This document shows positions 13,419 to 19,790 of a stretch of DNA of 21,246 nucleotides, one piece after another. Positions within the stretch are counted from its first letter, which is position 1. Every line of letters begins with the position of its first letter. Made by a program: the position numbers and the translations under genes. The notes below the pieces were generated by a model. It saw only the letters and a program-made list of their open reading frames with translations. It did no database searches and was not told the DNA's origin. Location of the stretch: positions 1 to 21,246 of IMG/VR virus record IMGVR_UViG_3300044701_002018; one strand, written 5' to 3'. This stretch comes from a virus.

Positions 13419-13754
13419 ATGTTTGCTCGTACATATATTGCAAAATATGCAACACGAAATAACAAAAAAGCAATAGTTCAATATTACAAAATACCCGCAA
13501 CAGAAAAATGGGTAGAATATATGTTGGACAAGCACGATGTTAACAAAATACTAATGGATAGCGATTTTGCAACAAAAATGGACTTGTTAGAAGTTTTGCA
13601 AGTTTTAGAGCGCAAAATAGACTATATGTATAAGCATCCAAATTTTGAGTTTAAAAAAGCAACAGATTTGTTTCATAGGCTCAAAAATGCAACTAAAGTT
13701 GCACCTTTAGCAACACCTAAAACTGTTGCTAAAAAGCAACGCAAAAAACGGTAG
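13419..13754 (+). CDS. Basic protein of unknown function
   Basis: A 111-residue protein with its own promoter and the strongest ribosome site of the window (AAAGGAGG), so probably well expressed early. It starts with a Tyr/Lys-rich segment, has a helical middle (KILMDSDFATKMDLLEVLQVLERKI) and ends in a strongly basic tail (VAPLATPKTVAKKQRKKR) of the type that binds nucleic acid. No family is recognised. Its coding DNA is unusually rich in GCAAC/GTTGC. Confidence 0.75.
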   Translation: MFARTYIAKYATRNNKKAIVQYYKIPATEKWVEYMLDKHDVNKILMDSDFATKMDLLEVLQVLERKIDYMYKHPNFEFKKATDLFHRLKNATKVAPLATPKTVAKKQRKKR

Positions 13755-13780
13755 ACTATAAAGACTCATTTTGTTATAGT
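13752..13780 (+). promoter_or_regulatory. Sigma70-like promoter giving a possibly leaderless transcript
   Basis: TAGACT (13752-13757) and TATAGT (13775-13780), spacing 17. The spacer shares AAGAC-CATTTTGT with the promoter at 13997. The expected start of transcription, about seven bases after the -10 box, coincides with the ATG at 13787. The -35 box overlaps the stop of the preceding gene. Confidence 0.65.
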
Positions 13781-13786
13781 TTGAGT

Positions 13787-13993
13787 ATGAAATTTATTTT
13801 ATTATATGTTGCATTAAATACAAACCCAACAATGTTGGGTAGTTACGATTCTATTAACAGTTGCAAAAATGCAATTCGTACAATTTATCTGTCACAAGTG
13901 TTTAAAAATATGCAACACTCAGATGTTGCCAATCAATTAACAGATACTTGGTTGCAACATCAACAAGAGTATGTTTGTGTTGCTAAAAAGTAA
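13787..13993 (+). CDS. Small two-cysteine protein with hydrophobic N-terminus
   Basis: A 68-residue protein (ATG at 13787; a TTG two codons earlier is the only nearby alternative). It begins MKFILLYVAL, has SINSCKNAIRT around C26, and ends YVCVAKK with C64. The plan resembles the product at 5235: a short hydrophobic start, one Cys in a 'C..a.r' helix, and one Cys four residues from a Lys-rich end. It may be exported with a disulfide. There is no Shine-Dalgarno, and the promoter position predicts a leaderless message. Confidence 0.65.
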   Translation: MKFILLYVALNTNPTMLGSYDSINSCKNAIRTIYLSQVFKNMQHSDVANQLTDTWLQHQQEYVCVAKK

Positions 13994-13996
13994 CGG

Positions 13997-14025
13997 TTGT
14001 CCAAAAAGACCCATTTTGTTATACT
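13997..14025 (+). promoter_or_regulatory. Sigma70-like promoter
   Basis: TTGTCC (13997-14002) and TATACT (14020-14025), spacing 17, with a spacer nearly identical to that of the promoter at 13752 (AAGACCCATTTTGT versus AAGACTCATTTTGT). Transcription would start near 14032, with a leader of about 40 bases and TAGGAGAG as ribosome site for the gene at 14072. Confidence 0.7.
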
Positions 14026-14071
14026 ATGTGTGTTGGGTAGTTAATTTTAACTGTAATTTATAGGAGAGTAT

Positions 14072-14533
14072 ATGTCTAAGACTTTTACTTTTGCGGGTAC
14101 TTGCGTTGAGAACGGCGCTGTTGTTTACAAATTTGCTAACGACACTAACCGTGCTAAAGCACTTGAGCGTTTTGGTTGCACTGATGTTAACATGGTTGAG
14201 CTGCCAAACGCTATGGATAAAGAGGCTGCTGTTGCTTATTTGGCTACTGTGGGTATGACTGCTACTAAAGCCCCTCGTGCTGCAAAGGCTGCAAAGCCTG
14301 CTGCTGCAAAGCCTACAAAGGCTGTGGCTGCTAAACTGCCTAAAGTTAAGACTACTGGCGACGACGAGGTTACTCGCGAGTCTTATGCTGAGGCTATGAG
14401 CGAGCGTAGTGCTAACGGCATGCCGGTTGTGTCGTTTGCACAATACAAGCGTGATGCGGCTAAGGCTGTGGCGTTCTTTGCCAAATGTGACACTAAACTT
14501 GCGGCTAAACGTGCTGCGGGTAAAGCTCTGTAA
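14072..14533 (+). CDS. Probably abundant protein with Ala/Lys/Pro-rich linker, unknown function
   Basis: A 153-residue protein in three parts: a compact N-terminal domain (1-63, SKTFTFAGTCVENGAVVYKF...), a histone-tail-like linker rich in Ala, Lys and Pro (64-95) and a helical basic C-terminal domain (100-153, TRESYAEAMSERSANGMPVVSFAQY). Codon use differs from most neighbours: all eight Glu are GAG, six of seven Arg are CGT and the seventh is CGC, and Ala and Thr are mostly GCT and ACT. Neighbouring genes favour GAA and also use AGA/CGA. With its own promoter, good ribosome site and terminator, this points to high expression or a different origin. A nucleic-acid-binding role is likely from its charge but not shown. 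It sits just before the MoxR gene. Confidence 0.8.
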   Translation: MSKTFTFAGTCVENGAVVYKFANDTNRAKALERFGCTDVNMVELPNAMDKEAAVAYLATVGMTATKAPRAAKAAKPAAAKPTKAVAAKLPKVKTTGDDEVTRESYAEAMSERSANGMPVVSFAQYKRDAAKAVAFFAKCDTKLAAKRAAGKAL

Positions 14534-14540
14534 TATAATG

Positions 14541-14584
14541 AGCGTCTGTTGTGTAAAAGCGACAGACGCTTATTCTGTTTTGTA
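14541..14584 (+). terminator. Rho-independent terminator
   Basis: AGCGTCTGT (14541-14549) pairs perfectly with ACAGACGCT (14562-14570) around a 12-base loop, followed by an interrupted T-rich tail. It lies eight bases after the stop of the gene at 14072. Confidence 0.75.
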
Positions 14585-14591
14585 CTATAAT
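14563..14591 (+). promoter_or_regulatory. Possible promoter upstream of the MoxR gene
   Basis: A perfect TATAAT (14586-14591) preceded by TTTTGTAC; the -35 region (CAGACG, 14563-14568, spacing 17) keeps only the GAC core and lies in the right arm of the terminator. Transcription would begin near 14598 and the AAGGAG site precedes the ATG at 14624. Confidence 0.45.
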
Positions 14592-14623
14592 AATGTTTCA
14601 CACGTTGAATAAGGAGATTGTAA

Positions 14624-15730
14624 ATGGCTGTAACTGAAACCCGTACGGTGACGCCCGAAGAGGCACGTAGCCGTATCCTACGCTCGTTCAAGCACCAGCG
14701 TCCGTTGTTCCTGTGGGGTCCGCCAGGCGTTGGCAAATCTGAAGTAGTAGCCGATATTACAAATGAACTCGGCGGTTATATGATCGACTTGCGTCTGAGT
14801 CAAATGGAGCCAACTGACTTGCGCGGTATTCCGTTCTTTAATAAAGACAAGGGTCTTATGGATTGGGCTCCCCCAATCGACTTGCCGGACGAAGAGCTTG
14901 CTGCACAATATCCTATTGTAGTGCTGCTGCTTGACGAAATGAATTCGGCTGCACCCGCTGTTCAGGCTGCTGCATATCAGTTAATTTTGAATCGACGCAT
15001 TGGCAAATATCACTTGCCAAAAAATGTTGTAATGGTTGCCGCGGGTAACAGAGATAGCGACAAGGGTGTTACTTATCGTATGCCTAGTCCGCTAGCAAAC
15101 CGTTTCGTACATTTGGAGGTTCGTCCTGACTTTGAATCTTGGCAGACTTGGGCTGTCAAGAACAAGATCCATCCGGATGTTGTTGGTTATCTAAGCTTTG
15201 CTAAAGCCGATATGTTTGACTTTGATCCGCGTAGTAATAGTCGTTCGTTCCCGACACCGCGTAGTTGGACCTTTGCTAGTCAGTTCTGCAACGACGAGGG
15301 TGTTAGTGCCGCTGAACTTACAGATCTGATTGCAGGTTGTGTCGGTGAAGGTACCGCGGTCAAGTTTATGGCTCATCGTAAACACGCGGCCAATCTACCC
15401 AAACCAGAAGACATTCTGTCGGGTAAAGTTAAAGAACTCAAGACCAAAGAGATTTCGGCTATGTACTCGCTGACAACTTCGATGTGCTACGAGTTGCAAG
15501 ACTACTACCAGAAGAATGGCAAGGACAAGATTGTTGACTTCCATAAAATGGCGGATAACTTCCTTCGTTTTATGATGGATAACTTTACTACCGAAGTTAC
15601 TGTTATGGGTGCTCGTGTTGCTCTTACTACGTACAACCTGCCAATGGTTCCCGGCAAGATGCCAAGTTTTGATGAGTTCCATCAGCGTTTTGGTAAGTAC
15701 GTGCTAGCGGCAGCTGGTTCGAGCAAGTAA
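14624..15730 (+). CDS. MoxR-type AAA+ ATPase
   Basis: A 368-residue ATPase. GPPGVGKS at 32-39 is the Walker A motif, VVLLLDE at 99-105 the Walker B motif, VAAGNRD at 138-144 the sensor 1 region with N142, and SPLANRFVHLEV at 155-166 contains the arginine expected as finger R160. MoxR ATPases work with VWA-domain proteins as chaperones that insert metals or remodel protein complexes. The partner here is almost certainly the VWA/metallopeptidase protein at 16156. The gene follows a possible promoter and the AAGGAG ribosome site, and ends before a terminator-like hairpin. It uses more GC-rich codons than the small genes around it. Its target in the infected cell is unknown. Confidence 0.92.
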   Translation: MAVTETRTVTPEEARSRILRSFKHQRPLFLWGPPGVGKSEVVADITNELGGYMIDLRLSQMEPTDLRGIPFFNKDKGLMDWAPPIDLPDEELAAQYPIVVLLLDEMNSAAPAVQAAAYQLILNRRIGKYHLPKNVVMVAAGNRDSDKGVTYRMPSPLANRFVHLEVRPDFESWQTWAVKNKIHPDVVGYLSFAKADMFDFDPRSNSRSFPTPRSWTFASQFCNDEGVSAAELTDLIAGCVGEGTAVKFMAHRKHAANLPKPEDILSGKVKELKTKEISAMYSLTTSMCYELQDYYQKNGKDKIVDFHKMADNFLRFMMDNFTTEVTVMGARVALTTYNLPMVPGKMPSFDEFHQRFGKYVLAAAGSSK

Positions 15731-15749
15731 GTTTAATCGCGTGTGAGGC

Positions 15750-15784
15750 AGGGGCAGGACCTGGTCCGTAAGACCCCTTTTTTT
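15750..15784 (+). terminator. Rho-independent terminator-like hairpin
   Basis: AGGGG (15750-15754) pairs with CCCCT (15774-15778), enclosing an inner GGACC/GGTCC hairpin (15757-15767), and is followed by a run of seven T. It lies 20 bases after the MoxR stop, and its T run ends three bases before the start codon of the next gene. Confidence 0.7.
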
Positions 15785-15787
15785 ATT

Positions 15788-16105
15788 ATGCAATATTTTG
15801 TTGAAAAACTAGACAAGCGACACACAGGTTGGAACCGTTGGCGATACCGACTACGAATACAAAATGACTTTAGTACGGCTAGAACTCATTATAAAAATTT
15901 TCATACGTTAAGGGCTTGGATGATTGAGCAGTATGGGTTAAGTTCAGAAAGAGACCAATTCGAATCTATTGCTGTGTCCTGTAAAGGTTCGGTATCATTT
16001 GATCCGCCTTGGGCGTGGCACGTGGACCGCGATTATCCAAATAACATGTATATCTATATTCGTAATGACGCGGTCCTTAGTAACATTCAACTAAAATGGC
16101 ATTGA
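15788..16105 (+). CDS. Small protein of unknown function
   Basis: A 105-residue protein rich in aromatic and basic residues (RHTGWNRWRYRLRI near the start, FDPPWAWHVDRDYPNNMYIYIRND near the end). The pattern of alternating strands suggests a small beta-rich fold; no family is recognised. The ATG at 15788 is chosen, but it has no ribosome site and lies right after a terminator-like T run. A GTG at 15743 in the same frame is an alternative, which would place the hairpin inside the coding region. The stop overlaps the -35 box of the next promoter. Confidence 0.65.
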   Translation: MQYFVEKLDKRHTGWNRWRYRLRIQNDFSTARTHYKNFHTLRAWMIEQYGLSSERDQFESIAVSCKGSVSFDPPWAWHVDRDYPNNMYIYIRNDAVLSNIQLKWH

Positions 16106-16130
16106 CTATAAATCTCTTTCGCGTTATAAT
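16102..16130 (+). promoter_or_regulatory. Strong sigma70-like promoter
   Basis: TTGACT (16102-16107) and TATAAT (16125-16130) with a 17-base spacer, the best match to consensus in the window. Transcription would begin near 16137, with AAGGAG before the ATG at 16156. Confidence 0.8.
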
Positions 16131-16155
16131 ATACACATAGTTAAGGAGCTCGTAA

Positions 16156-17427
16156 ATGGCAGATTCTACAGTAATTGACAAAGCAAAAGCAGTAACCGTA
16201 ACTGATCCGCGCACAGATGCTGCGGCTCGAGAAAAACTTACTACTGCTCGTATCGGCTTGCTACTAAAGGCTCCGTTCTTTGGACAGCTGGCTACTAGAA
16301 TGACACTAACCAATGCAGATGCTTGGTGCGGTACTGCTGCAACCGACGGACGCAAGTTCTATTACAATAGCGAGTTCGTTAATAAGATGCCGCTTAAACA
16401 GCTTGAGTTCCTAGTCGGGCACGAGATTCTTCACGCTGTTTATGATCATATGGGCCGACGCGGTGATCGTATGCCTCGTCTAAGTAACATTGCTGCCGAC
16501 TACTGCGTCAATCAAGATCTTGTTGAACAACGCATCGGCGAGAAGATTAGCGTAGTACCTATTCTGTACGACGCCAAATTCAAAGGACAGAGTTACGAAG
16601 AAGTGTACGACTATCTGTACCAAAATGCAGACAAGATTAACATGGACCAACTTGAGCAAATGGTTCTCGACGATCACTTGGAAGATGGTGACGGCGATGG
16701 AGAAGGTGGCGATGGTGATGGCGGTGAAGGCGGCAAAGGTGGGCGTCCGCGGTTAAGCAAAGAAGAAGCACAGGCTATCCGTGATGAGATCAAGGGTGCT
16801 GTAATTGCAGCAGCTCAAGCCGCAGGCGCAGGCAACTTGCCTGCAGGCGTCAAGCGTCTGCTCAAAGACATCACTGCACCAGTTATTGGTTGGAAGGAAT
16901 TGCTGCAACAACAGATTACCGCAGTAATTAAAAACGACTACACTTGGGCTAGACCAAGTCGTCGAGGTTGGCACATGGATGCTATTATGCCCGGACTCAA
17001 GCCTGGCGACATGATTGATATCTGTATAGCAATGGACCAGTCTGGATCTATTAGCGAAGAAGACAGTCGTGCGTTCCTGGGTGAGATTAAAGGTATTATG
17101 GAGGCTTTCGACGAGTACAAGATTACGCTGTGGTGTTTTGATACTGAGATCTATAACTGCCAAACTTTTACGAGCGATAACATCGACGACATTATGAACT
17201 ACGAGCCAATGGGTGGCGGCGGCACTGACTTTATGGCTAACTGGGAATTTATGAAAGCCGAGAACATCGAACCTAAAAAGTTCATTATGTTTACTGACGG
17301 TATGCCGTGTGGCGAATGGGGCGAAGAAGAATACTGCGAAACTATTTGGATCATTAAAGGCAACCCGTCGTGTGAACCACCTTGGGGTATTTGGGCACAC
17401 TATGAAGAAGCTGCGAGAGGACGTTAA
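16156..17427 (+). CDS. VWA-domain protein with HExxH metallopeptidase-like domain (DUF2201/COG3864 type)
   Basis: A 423-residue protein. The N-terminal domain (about 20-170) carries GHEILHAVYDH at 88-98, the HExxH zinc-peptidase motif (H89, E90, H93). An acidic Gly/Asp linker follows (177-198), then an Ala-rich helical section. The C-terminal domain (about 285-415) is a von Willebrand A fold with a complete MIDAS: DQSGS at 294-298, T357 in GGGTDF and D381 in FTDGMP. This two-domain plan matches the putative metallopeptidase/VWA-like family that pairs with MoxR ATPases. The gene has its own strong promoter and AAGGAG site and follows the MoxR gene, with one unknown gene in between. Four or more Cys near the C-terminus (C385, C394, C406) could bind metal. 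Whether it cleaves proteins or only uses the fold to bind them is open. Confidence 0.9.
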   Translation: MADSTVIDKAKAVTVTDPRTDAAAREKLTTARIGLLLKAPFFGQLATRMTLTNADAWCGTAATDGRKFYYNSEFVNKMPLKQLEFLVGHEILHAVYDHMGRRGDRMPRLSNIAADYCVNQDLVEQRIGEKISVVPILYDAKFKGQSYEEVYDYLYQNADKINMDQLEQMVLDDHLEDGDGDGEGGDGDGGEGGKGGRPRLSKEEAQAIRDEIKGAVIAAAQAAGAGNLPAGVKRLLKDITAPVIGWKELLQQQITAVIKNDYTWARPSRRGWHMDAIMPGLKPGDMIDICIAMDQSGSISEEDSRAFLGEIKGIMEAFDEYKITLWCFDTEIYNCQTFTSDNIDDIMNYEPMGGGGTDFMANWEFMKAENIEPKKFIMFTDGMPCGEWGEEEYCETIWIIKGNPSCEPPWGIWAHYEEAARGR

Positions 17428-17700
17428 ATGAAAAGATTCGGACGTTTTGCAAAATGGTTTGTAAGTAAATGCGGCTGGTTTGAGGCGTTGTTGTTTACGT
17501 CCTCGTTTACTTTAGTAGGAGGCCTTACAGCCGGCGAAGGAACCACTCGCAATATCTTTTGGGGCATAGCTGTATGCTTAAACGTGCTAGCAGCATTGAT
17601 TTTTGTTGCGTGGGGTGTCCGAAATATGTGGCGAGAATTTGTCAAGCACGACGAACGAGTGTTTGACATTCTGAAGAAGGAGAAGATTGATGGACAGTGA
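17428..17700 (+). CDS. Small membrane protein with two membrane segments
   Basis: A 90-residue protein starting directly after the VWA gene stop (TAAATG). A basic aromatic N-terminus (KRFGRFAKWFVSK) leads into one hydrophobic segment (about 18-36) and a second (NIFWGIAVCLNVLAALIFVAW, about 42-62), with a charged C-terminal tail in the cytoplasm. No family is recognised. The end overlaps the next small gene. Probably transcribed with the VWA protein. Confidence 0.7.
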   Translation: MKRFGRFAKWFVSKCGWFEALLFTSSFTLVGGLTAGEGTTRNIFWGIAVCLNVLAALIFVAWGVRNMWREFVKHDERVFDILKKEKIDGQ

Positions 17701-17851
17701 TATGAAATGGTTTATGATAATAATGTCTACTTTAGTTATTATTCCGTTGCTTGGCATTGGCATTGATCATTGGCGCCAACAAGAATGCCGCTTAGAGCTT
17801 GCTCGAACTGGCTGGTACACTCCTGCAGAAATTAATGAGGTATGTAAATGA
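17690..17851 (+). CDS. Small single-pass membrane protein with two cysteines
   Basis: A 53-residue frame (ATG at 17690) overlapping the preceding gene by 11 bases and the next by ATGA. One membrane segment (WFMIIMSTLVIIPLLGIGI) is followed by HWRQQECRLELARTGWYTPAEINEVCK, with Cys at 33 and 52. The 'TPaEI..vC' tail with paired cysteines resembles that of the next protein. It is below usual gene-calling size but the overlaps support it. Confidence 0.65.
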   Translation: MDSDMKWFMIIMSTLVIIPLLGIGIDHWRQQECRLELARTGWYTPAEINEVCK

Positions 17852-18021
17852 TCAATAAAGAGTTCATCTTAGTTGTAATAGCCATTGCAATAGGAACGGT
17901 ATTGGCTTTGGCTTATTTTCCTGACGATCGTCGCGTGATTGATTGTAGTATAGCCGAAATCAGTCCAGACTATACTACGGCAATGAAAGAAGCTTGTAGA
18001 AAAGAAAGGATGGCACGATGA
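17848..18021 (+). CDS. Small single-pass membrane protein with 'CSIAEISPD' tail
   Basis: A 57-residue frame (ATG at 17848, TGA at 18019) overlapping both neighbours by ATGA. One membrane segment (FILVVIAIAIGTVLALAYF) is followed by an outside tail with DCSIAEISPDYTTAMKEACRK, two Cys 17 residues apart. Short proteins with 'C..aEISPD......eCR' after a membrane anchor are recalled from T4-like phages. Function unknown. Confidence 0.7.
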   Translation: MINKEFILVVIAIAIGTVLALAYFPDDRRVIDCSIAEISPDYTTAMKEACRKERMAR

Positions 18022-18257
18022 AAGTAGAACTGACCAACGAAGCCGTCGATGGACTAATGCATAGTATTTTGCTGCAAGACTATCAAGGATTATGCGTTGA
18101 TATTCAACGACTAGAATCCGCAAAAGAATTAGCAAAATATCAACGGGAAGATTTGGAGCATAACTATCGCTATCGTAATGCAATGGAAACACTTCTCGAA
18201 TACTATATTGGATTCAACTGGAAAGAACAACTAGGGGACAACGATGGAACCAATTAA
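18018..18257 (+). CDS. Small helical phage protein of unknown function
   Basis: A 79-residue acidic helical protein (LTNEAVDGLMHSILLQDYQ..., then EDLEHNYRYRNAMETLLEYYIGF). It resembles small T4-like phage proteins with a 'LT.e.vd.i....L..dy' start and a coiled middle. It overlaps the upstream gene by ATGA and the next by 14 bases. No function is recognised. Confidence 0.75.
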   Translation: MKVELTNEAVDGLMHSILLQDYQGLCVDIQRLESAKELAKYQREDLEHNYRYRNAMETLLEYYIGFNWKEQLGDNDGTN

Positions 18258-18531
18258 TTTTGAAGATATCAAAGCAAGCAAAAAAGTTAAAAAACTTATT
18301 GCTGATTTGCAAGATCGGCTATTACTTACAGAAGATGCACTAGAGGATATTACTAGAGCTGCTGAAATCGTTGAAGTAACCGGTCAACGAGAAATCCTTA
18401 GTACCTGGATCGAACAATCAAATGAGTTTCTAAAAAATCGTATTGTGCGTCCTGACTCTAGTATCGGTGCTGACGAACAAAAAATCCTTGTTATAACCGA
18501 CGAAACAGAAGGTAACAAGAATGTTACGTAA
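18244..18531 (+). CDS. Helical acidic protein of unknown function
   Basis: A 95-residue acidic protein whose first 70 residues are predicted helical (VKKLIADLQDRLLLTEDALEDIT), ending in a flexible tail. It overlaps neighbours by 14 and 11 bases. No family is recognised. Confidence 0.7.
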   Translation: MEPINFEDIKASKKVKKLIADLQDRLLLTEDALEDITRAAEIVEVTGQREILSTWIEQSNEFLKNRIVRPDSSIGADEQKILVITDETEGNKNVT

Positions 18532-18814
18532 CGGCGAAGCCAATCCGTTAACAGTACACGGACTGCGAGAATTAACTCGCAGTCCACCTCATTTTGTCCA
18601 AGTAAAATTTGAGCTACGTTGTGGTCGTAAACAAATAACTGACTGGATTTGGGAAAACTTTGAAGGTCGTTTTTGGTTTGATGATTTATATTTTGCTACA
18701 GAAGGCGGATCTATTGCAATGACTGCCTGTGCTGCATTTGAAATACCCGGCGAAGCCAGTATGTTTTCATTGATGTTAGATCAAATACAAACATATTCGA
18801 ATTCTCTTACATAA
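18521..18814 (+). CDS. Small protein of unknown function
   Basis: A 97-residue protein with AAGG before the start. It contains FVQVKFELRCGRKQITDWIWENFEGRFWF, which reads as a strand followed by an amphipathic helix, and ends in a Met/Ser-rich helix. Last gene of the coupled run from 16156. No family is recognised. The following 62 bases are AT-rich; only a weak AAATAAA/TTTATTT hairpin (18821-18839) is seen there. Confidence 0.7.
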   Translation: MLRNGEANPLTVHGLRELTRSPPHFVQVKFELRCGRKQITDWIWENFEGRFWFDDLYFATEGGSIAMTACAAFEIPGEASMFSLMLDQIQTYSNSLT

Positions 18815-18876
18815 AAATAAAAATAAACCTCTTTTATTTCTCTGTTAAATATTAGTAACTTTAATGGAGAATTCAA

Positions 18877-19098
18877 ATGGATCAAAATCCACAAACACCC
18901 GAAGAACCTAATTTATCTTTATCAGATTTAGTTTTACTTCTAAATCTAATTAGGGTTACTACAGAACGCGGTGCTATCAAAGCCGATGAATTGAGCGCGG
19001 TCGGTACAGTTTACGACAAGCTTGTTAAATTCTTAGAAGCAAGTGGCGCCATAAATAAACAGGCACCCAAAGATCCTGCACAGGATCAACCAGCTTAA
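18877..19098 (+). CDS. Conserved small phage protein of unknown function
   Basis: A 73-residue acidic protein with TGGAG before its ATG. The core LSLSDLVLLLNLIRVTTERGAIKADELSAVGTVYDKLVKFL (about 13-53) matches a pattern frequent in cyanophage-type T4-like genomes ('L.lsDl..l...I...seRGAfkadEls.VG.vYdkl..FL') with Pro/Gln-rich ends. Function unknown. Its place directly before the next two conserved genes also looks familiar from such phages. Confidence 0.8.
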   Translation: MDQNPQTPEEPNLSLSDLVLLLNLIRVTTERGAIKADELSAVGTVYDKLVKFLEASGAINKQAPKDPAQDQPA

Positions 19099-19115
19099 AA
19101 TCAAGGAGAAACTAA

Positions 19116-19790
19116 ATGTTAAAGCACGTTGGTAAACACAACGATAAGCGTTGTGTAATTGTTTTTCGAAAAATTCCAGATCTAGAACATATGGCCTTAG
19201 TAATCTACAGTGACCTATTACCTAGAATGGTTCACGACGAAGTAATGAGAGCCGTGGAAAGTCCTCAAGGCCAAGAAGCAAAAGAAATTAGCGATGTTTT
19301 GTTTAGAACTATTATGGCAGATGGTACCAACTGTCTTGAAAGTTTACATCGCAATGGCCTAATGAAAAAAGTGCCTACCAATCAAGTTCTAGTAACACCA
19401 ACAACTACCAGTAGTGTTCGTTTAGATGAGCTCAACGATATTCTCGACGAGATGCAAAAAGGAGAAGAAGCTCTTAAAAGACTCCAGGATCTCGATGCAA
19501 GTCGCGGAATGACTGGAAAACAATCTCCACGTCGTGCCGAAATTCAAGAACTCGGCGAAAGAAAAACTAGAGAGGCACAAGGTAATACAAGTGCCGCGGC
19601 AATGTTGTCTGGTTTGTTGTCCGATTCTGACCTAGCCGCTCAAAGGCTCGAGCAGGCTGTTAAAATGGAAGAGAGTGCTAAACAACTATTAGCAGAGGCC
19701 GAAAGATTAAAAGCAGAAGCAGAAAGTTTAAGTCCAAAGGTAGACAATGCCGGAACAAAAGCCAAAAAAACAAAAGAGCAAGCGGCTTAA
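19116..19790 (+). CDS. Conserved T4-like phage protein with C-terminal coiled coil
   Basis: A 224-residue protein with AAGGAG before its ATG. The N-terminal 105 residues form a conserved domain (MLKHVGKHNDKRCVIVFRKIP, HMALVIYSDLLPRMVHDEVM, EISDVLFRTIMADG, then KKVPTNQVLVTP). The C-terminal 110 residues are charged and repetitive and should form a coiled coil (about 165-210, QRLEQAVKMEESAKQLLAEAERLKAE). The domain is recalled from marine T4-like phages without a function. It overlaps the next gene by 44 bases in a different frame. Confidence 0.8.
   Translation: MLKHVGKHNDKRCVIVFRKIPDLEHMALVIYSDLLPRMVHDEVMRAVESPQGQEAKEISDVLFRTIMADGTNCLESLHRNGLMKKVPTNQVLVTPTTTSSVRLDELNDILDEMQKGEEALKRLQDLDASRGMTGKQSPRRAEIQELGERKTREAQGNTSAAAMLSGLLSDSDLAAQRLEQAVKMEESAKQLLAEAERLKAEAESLSPKVDNAGTKAKKTKEQAA

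Larger units (their letters stand above)
13348..13983. repeat. Segment dense in GTTGC/GCAAC pentamers
   Basis: I count 17 copies of GTTGC or GCAAC (either strand) in 636 bases, against roughly 1.3 expected for random sequence. Copies begin at 13348, 13363, 13449, 13497, 13569, 13689, 13698, 13710, 13725, 13736, 13808, 13860, 13912, 13925, 13951, 13954 and 13979. Some are paired as inverted repeats: 13688-13694 with 13697-13703, 13725-13730 with 13735-13740, and the palindrome GTTGCAAC at 13951-13958. They lie in all three codon phases and also outside genes. Confidence 0.6.

Noticed and set aside
14024-14443. Minus-strand Ser/Leu-rich frame of 139 codons
   Set aside because: A shadow of the GCT/ACT-rich + strand gene at 14072; low-complexity composition.
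14383-14736. Minus-strand open frame covering the terminator and the MoxR promoter
   Set aside because: It crosses a clear terminator and the starts of two solid + strand genes, and looks like a codon-bias shadow.
16753-17400. Long open frame on the - strand (215 codons) opposite the VWA gene
   Set aside because: It mirrors the VWA/metallopeptidase coding frame, has no ribosome site, and its translation shows no domain.
18811-18840. Terminator after the gene at 18521
   Set aside because: Only a 7-base all-A/T stem (AAATAAA/TTTATTT) without a T run; too weak to call.
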